Assembly (NCBI GenBank): GCA_937889485.1 | Contig: CALAPG010000163.1 | Location: forward strand, 1-7,071 | Direction: 5' to 3' | From: an uncultured Moraxella sp. | Lineage (GTDB): Bacteria; Pseudomonadota; Gammaproteobacteria; Pseudomonadales; Moraxellaceae | DNA length: 7,071 nt | In this document: in pieces, positions 6,174-7,071 of the stretch | Layout: each line of letters begins with the position of its first letter | How positions within the stretch are numbered: the first letter of the stretch is position 1 | Program-made: the position numbers and the translations under genes | The notes under the pieces: model-generated | Seen by the model: the letters and a program-made list of their open reading frames with translations, nothing else | Told to the model about the DNA's origin: nothing | The model's database searches: none

Positions 6174-6710
6174 ATGTGGTCTTCGCGTATCCAAACTTTG
6201 CAGTCCCAAGCCAAACATCACCTTAATCCTTTTAACCATCCAAGGCTGTTGACCGCGCTATTTAACCTGTATCCGCCGTATGTGGGCGCTGGAGTTCGGG
6301 TGGAAACCATGGATTTTGCCCGTCATCATATCCGTGTGACGATGCGGCTACATAAACTTAATCAAAACATCGTGGGCACCCAGTTTGGGGGTAGCCTGTA
6401 CACGATGACCGACCCGTTTATGATGATATTGCTGATGCAGGCACTGGGTAGTGATTATGTGGTGTGGGATAAGTCAGCAACCATTGATTTTGTCAAAGCA
6501 GGGACAACCGATGTGGCGGTGGATTTTGCGCTTAACCAATGCGAAATCGCTACCATCATAGACTTGGCAAGAGATGGCAAGCCCGTGTTTCGAGAATACA
6601 CCGTGCAAGTGATGGATACACAAGGTGAGCTTGTGGCGACAGTCAAAAAAACCTTATATATCCGCCTGCGCGCTTTTAGCAAGTCCAAACACCAAACGCT
6701 GAGAATTTAG
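6174..6710 (+). CDS. DUF4442 hot-dog-fold protein, thioesterase-like
   Basis: From ATG 6174 the protein has 178 residues and matches DUF4442 proteins along its length. The PPYVGAG segment lies at 34-40. GTQFGGSLYTMTDPF (68-82) is the probable active-site helix region of the hot-dog fold. VWDKSATIDFVKAG lies at 97-110, and the terminal KKTLYIR strand at about 161-167. Hot-dog proteins commonly hydrolyse acyl-CoA or acyl-ACP thioesters, so an acyl thioesterase role is likely but the substrate is unknown. No signal peptide is seen. The frame stays open upstream to 5934, but that part runs across the HNH gene on the other strand and the family homology begins after residue M1 used here. GAG at 6165-6167, six bases before ATG 6174, supports this start. 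It is transcribed divergently from the HNH gene and ends ten bases before the convergent methyltransferase gene. Confidence 0.9.
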   Translation: MWSSRIQTLQSQAKHHLNPFNHPRLLTALFNLYPPYVGAGVRVETMDFARHHIRVTMRLHKLNQNIVGTQFGGSLYTMTDPFMMILLMQALGSDYVVWDKSATIDFVKAGTTDVAVDFALNQCEIATIIDLARDGKPVFREYTVQVMDTQGELVATVKKTLYIRLRAFSKSKHQTLRI

Positions 6711-6720
6711 CCGATGGGCG

Positions 6721-7071
6721 TTAGTCTTTGACCGCCATGGTGATGGTATAGGTTTTGCCTTGTTTAAGTTTATCGCTATTGCCAAACACTTCGGTAAATG
6801 AGCGTTTCATAAAATCACGCAAGCCGTTGATGGTCACCACATAGAAGCGTGCGCCATGTTCCATCGCATGGTAGGCATCAAGCAAATACAGATAATGCTG
6901 CTCTTTGCTTGCCTTGGCAGGTAGATTACTCATCACTAGGCTAAATTTGCGGTGGTTATCCACATGGGCAAAGCCATTTGACAGCTGAACTTGGGCGTTA
7001 TCTAAATGATTTTTTTGGCAGTTAAGTTTGGCGTATTCCACCGCCACAAAGTCTTTGTCAATGAGTAAATG
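6721..7071 (-). CDS. Class I SAM-dependent methyltransferase, N-terminus outside window
   Basis: The minus-strand frame is open from the right edge (7071) to TAA at 6723-6721, giving 116 residues of the C-terminal catalytic domain. It starts with LLIDKDFVAVEYAKLN, which fits the acidic-loop strand and helix of a Rossmann-type methyltransferase of the RsmC/RlmG (MTS) group. It continues through NGFAHVD to FSLVMSNLPAKASKE, where the NPPY-like motif is expected, and ends with the strand pair RFYVVTINGL and TYTITMAVKD. The usual N-P-P-[FY] is replaced by N-L-P-A, so the group match is by fold and position; the methylated substrate cannot be named. A GTG at 7047 is an internal codon, not the start, because the domain clearly begins further upstream. 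The gene converges on the DUF4442 gene with ten bases between stops and no visible terminator. Confidence 0.82.
   Translation of the reverse strand, partial: HLLIDKDFVAVEYAKLNCQKNHLDNAQVQLSNGFAHVDNHRKFSLVMSNLPAKASKEQHYLYLLDAYHAMEHGARFYVVTINGLRDFMKRSFTEVFGNSDKLKQGKTYTITMAVKD

Overview
The window looks like a chromosomal segment of a gammaproteobacterium. My best guess is the Moraxellaceae (Moraxella/Psychrobacter type). The guess rests on the moderate G+C of the housekeeping genes, the poor Shine-Dalgarno sequences, and the style of FabF, UvrC and the DUF4442 protein. It is inference from protein appearance, not a database result.

Layout. Positions 1-733 (minus strand) hold most of an A+T-rich DUF3800 gene that runs off the left edge. 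A short intergenic region (734-872) separates it from the divergent fabF (873-2162, plus) and carries promoter candidates for both genes plus a striking direct repeat. A clear intrinsic terminator (2199-2228) closes fabF. Next is a plus-strand gene of unknown function (2280-3197) whose protein has a highly charged helix built from five-residue repeats. It meets, tail to tail with overlapping stop codons, a minus-strand block. Read in its own direction that block is an HNH nuclease (6049-5660), uvrC (5501-3624) and a YkgJ-type cysteine-cluster protein (3550-3194). A 124-base divergent promoter region (6050-6173) lies between the HNH gene and a DUF4442 hot-dog-fold gene (6174-6710, plus). The right edge carries the C-terminal part of a class I methyltransferase on the minus strand (6721 to the edge).

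How the genes relate. FabF is an intact 3-oxoacyl-ACP synthase II of fatty acid elongation and appears to be a single-gene transcription unit. UvrC is an intact nucleotide excision repair nuclease with its own well-formed promoter, which lies inside the longest possible reading frame and argues for a shorter protein. The HNH protein and UvrC are both nucleases on the same strand, but a functional link is only a guess. The DUF4442 protein is thioesterase-like and could act on acyl-CoA substrates.

Novelty. Most of the window is ordinary core genome. The DUF3800 gene at the left edge is the only clear accessory gene. I see no CRISPR array, insertion sequence, tRNA or recognisable new multi-gene system. 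The observations most worth checking are the repeat pair spanning the DUF3800/fabF intergenic region, the pentapeptide-repeat helix protein, the altered NPPY-type motif of the methyltransferase and the internal uvrC promoter.
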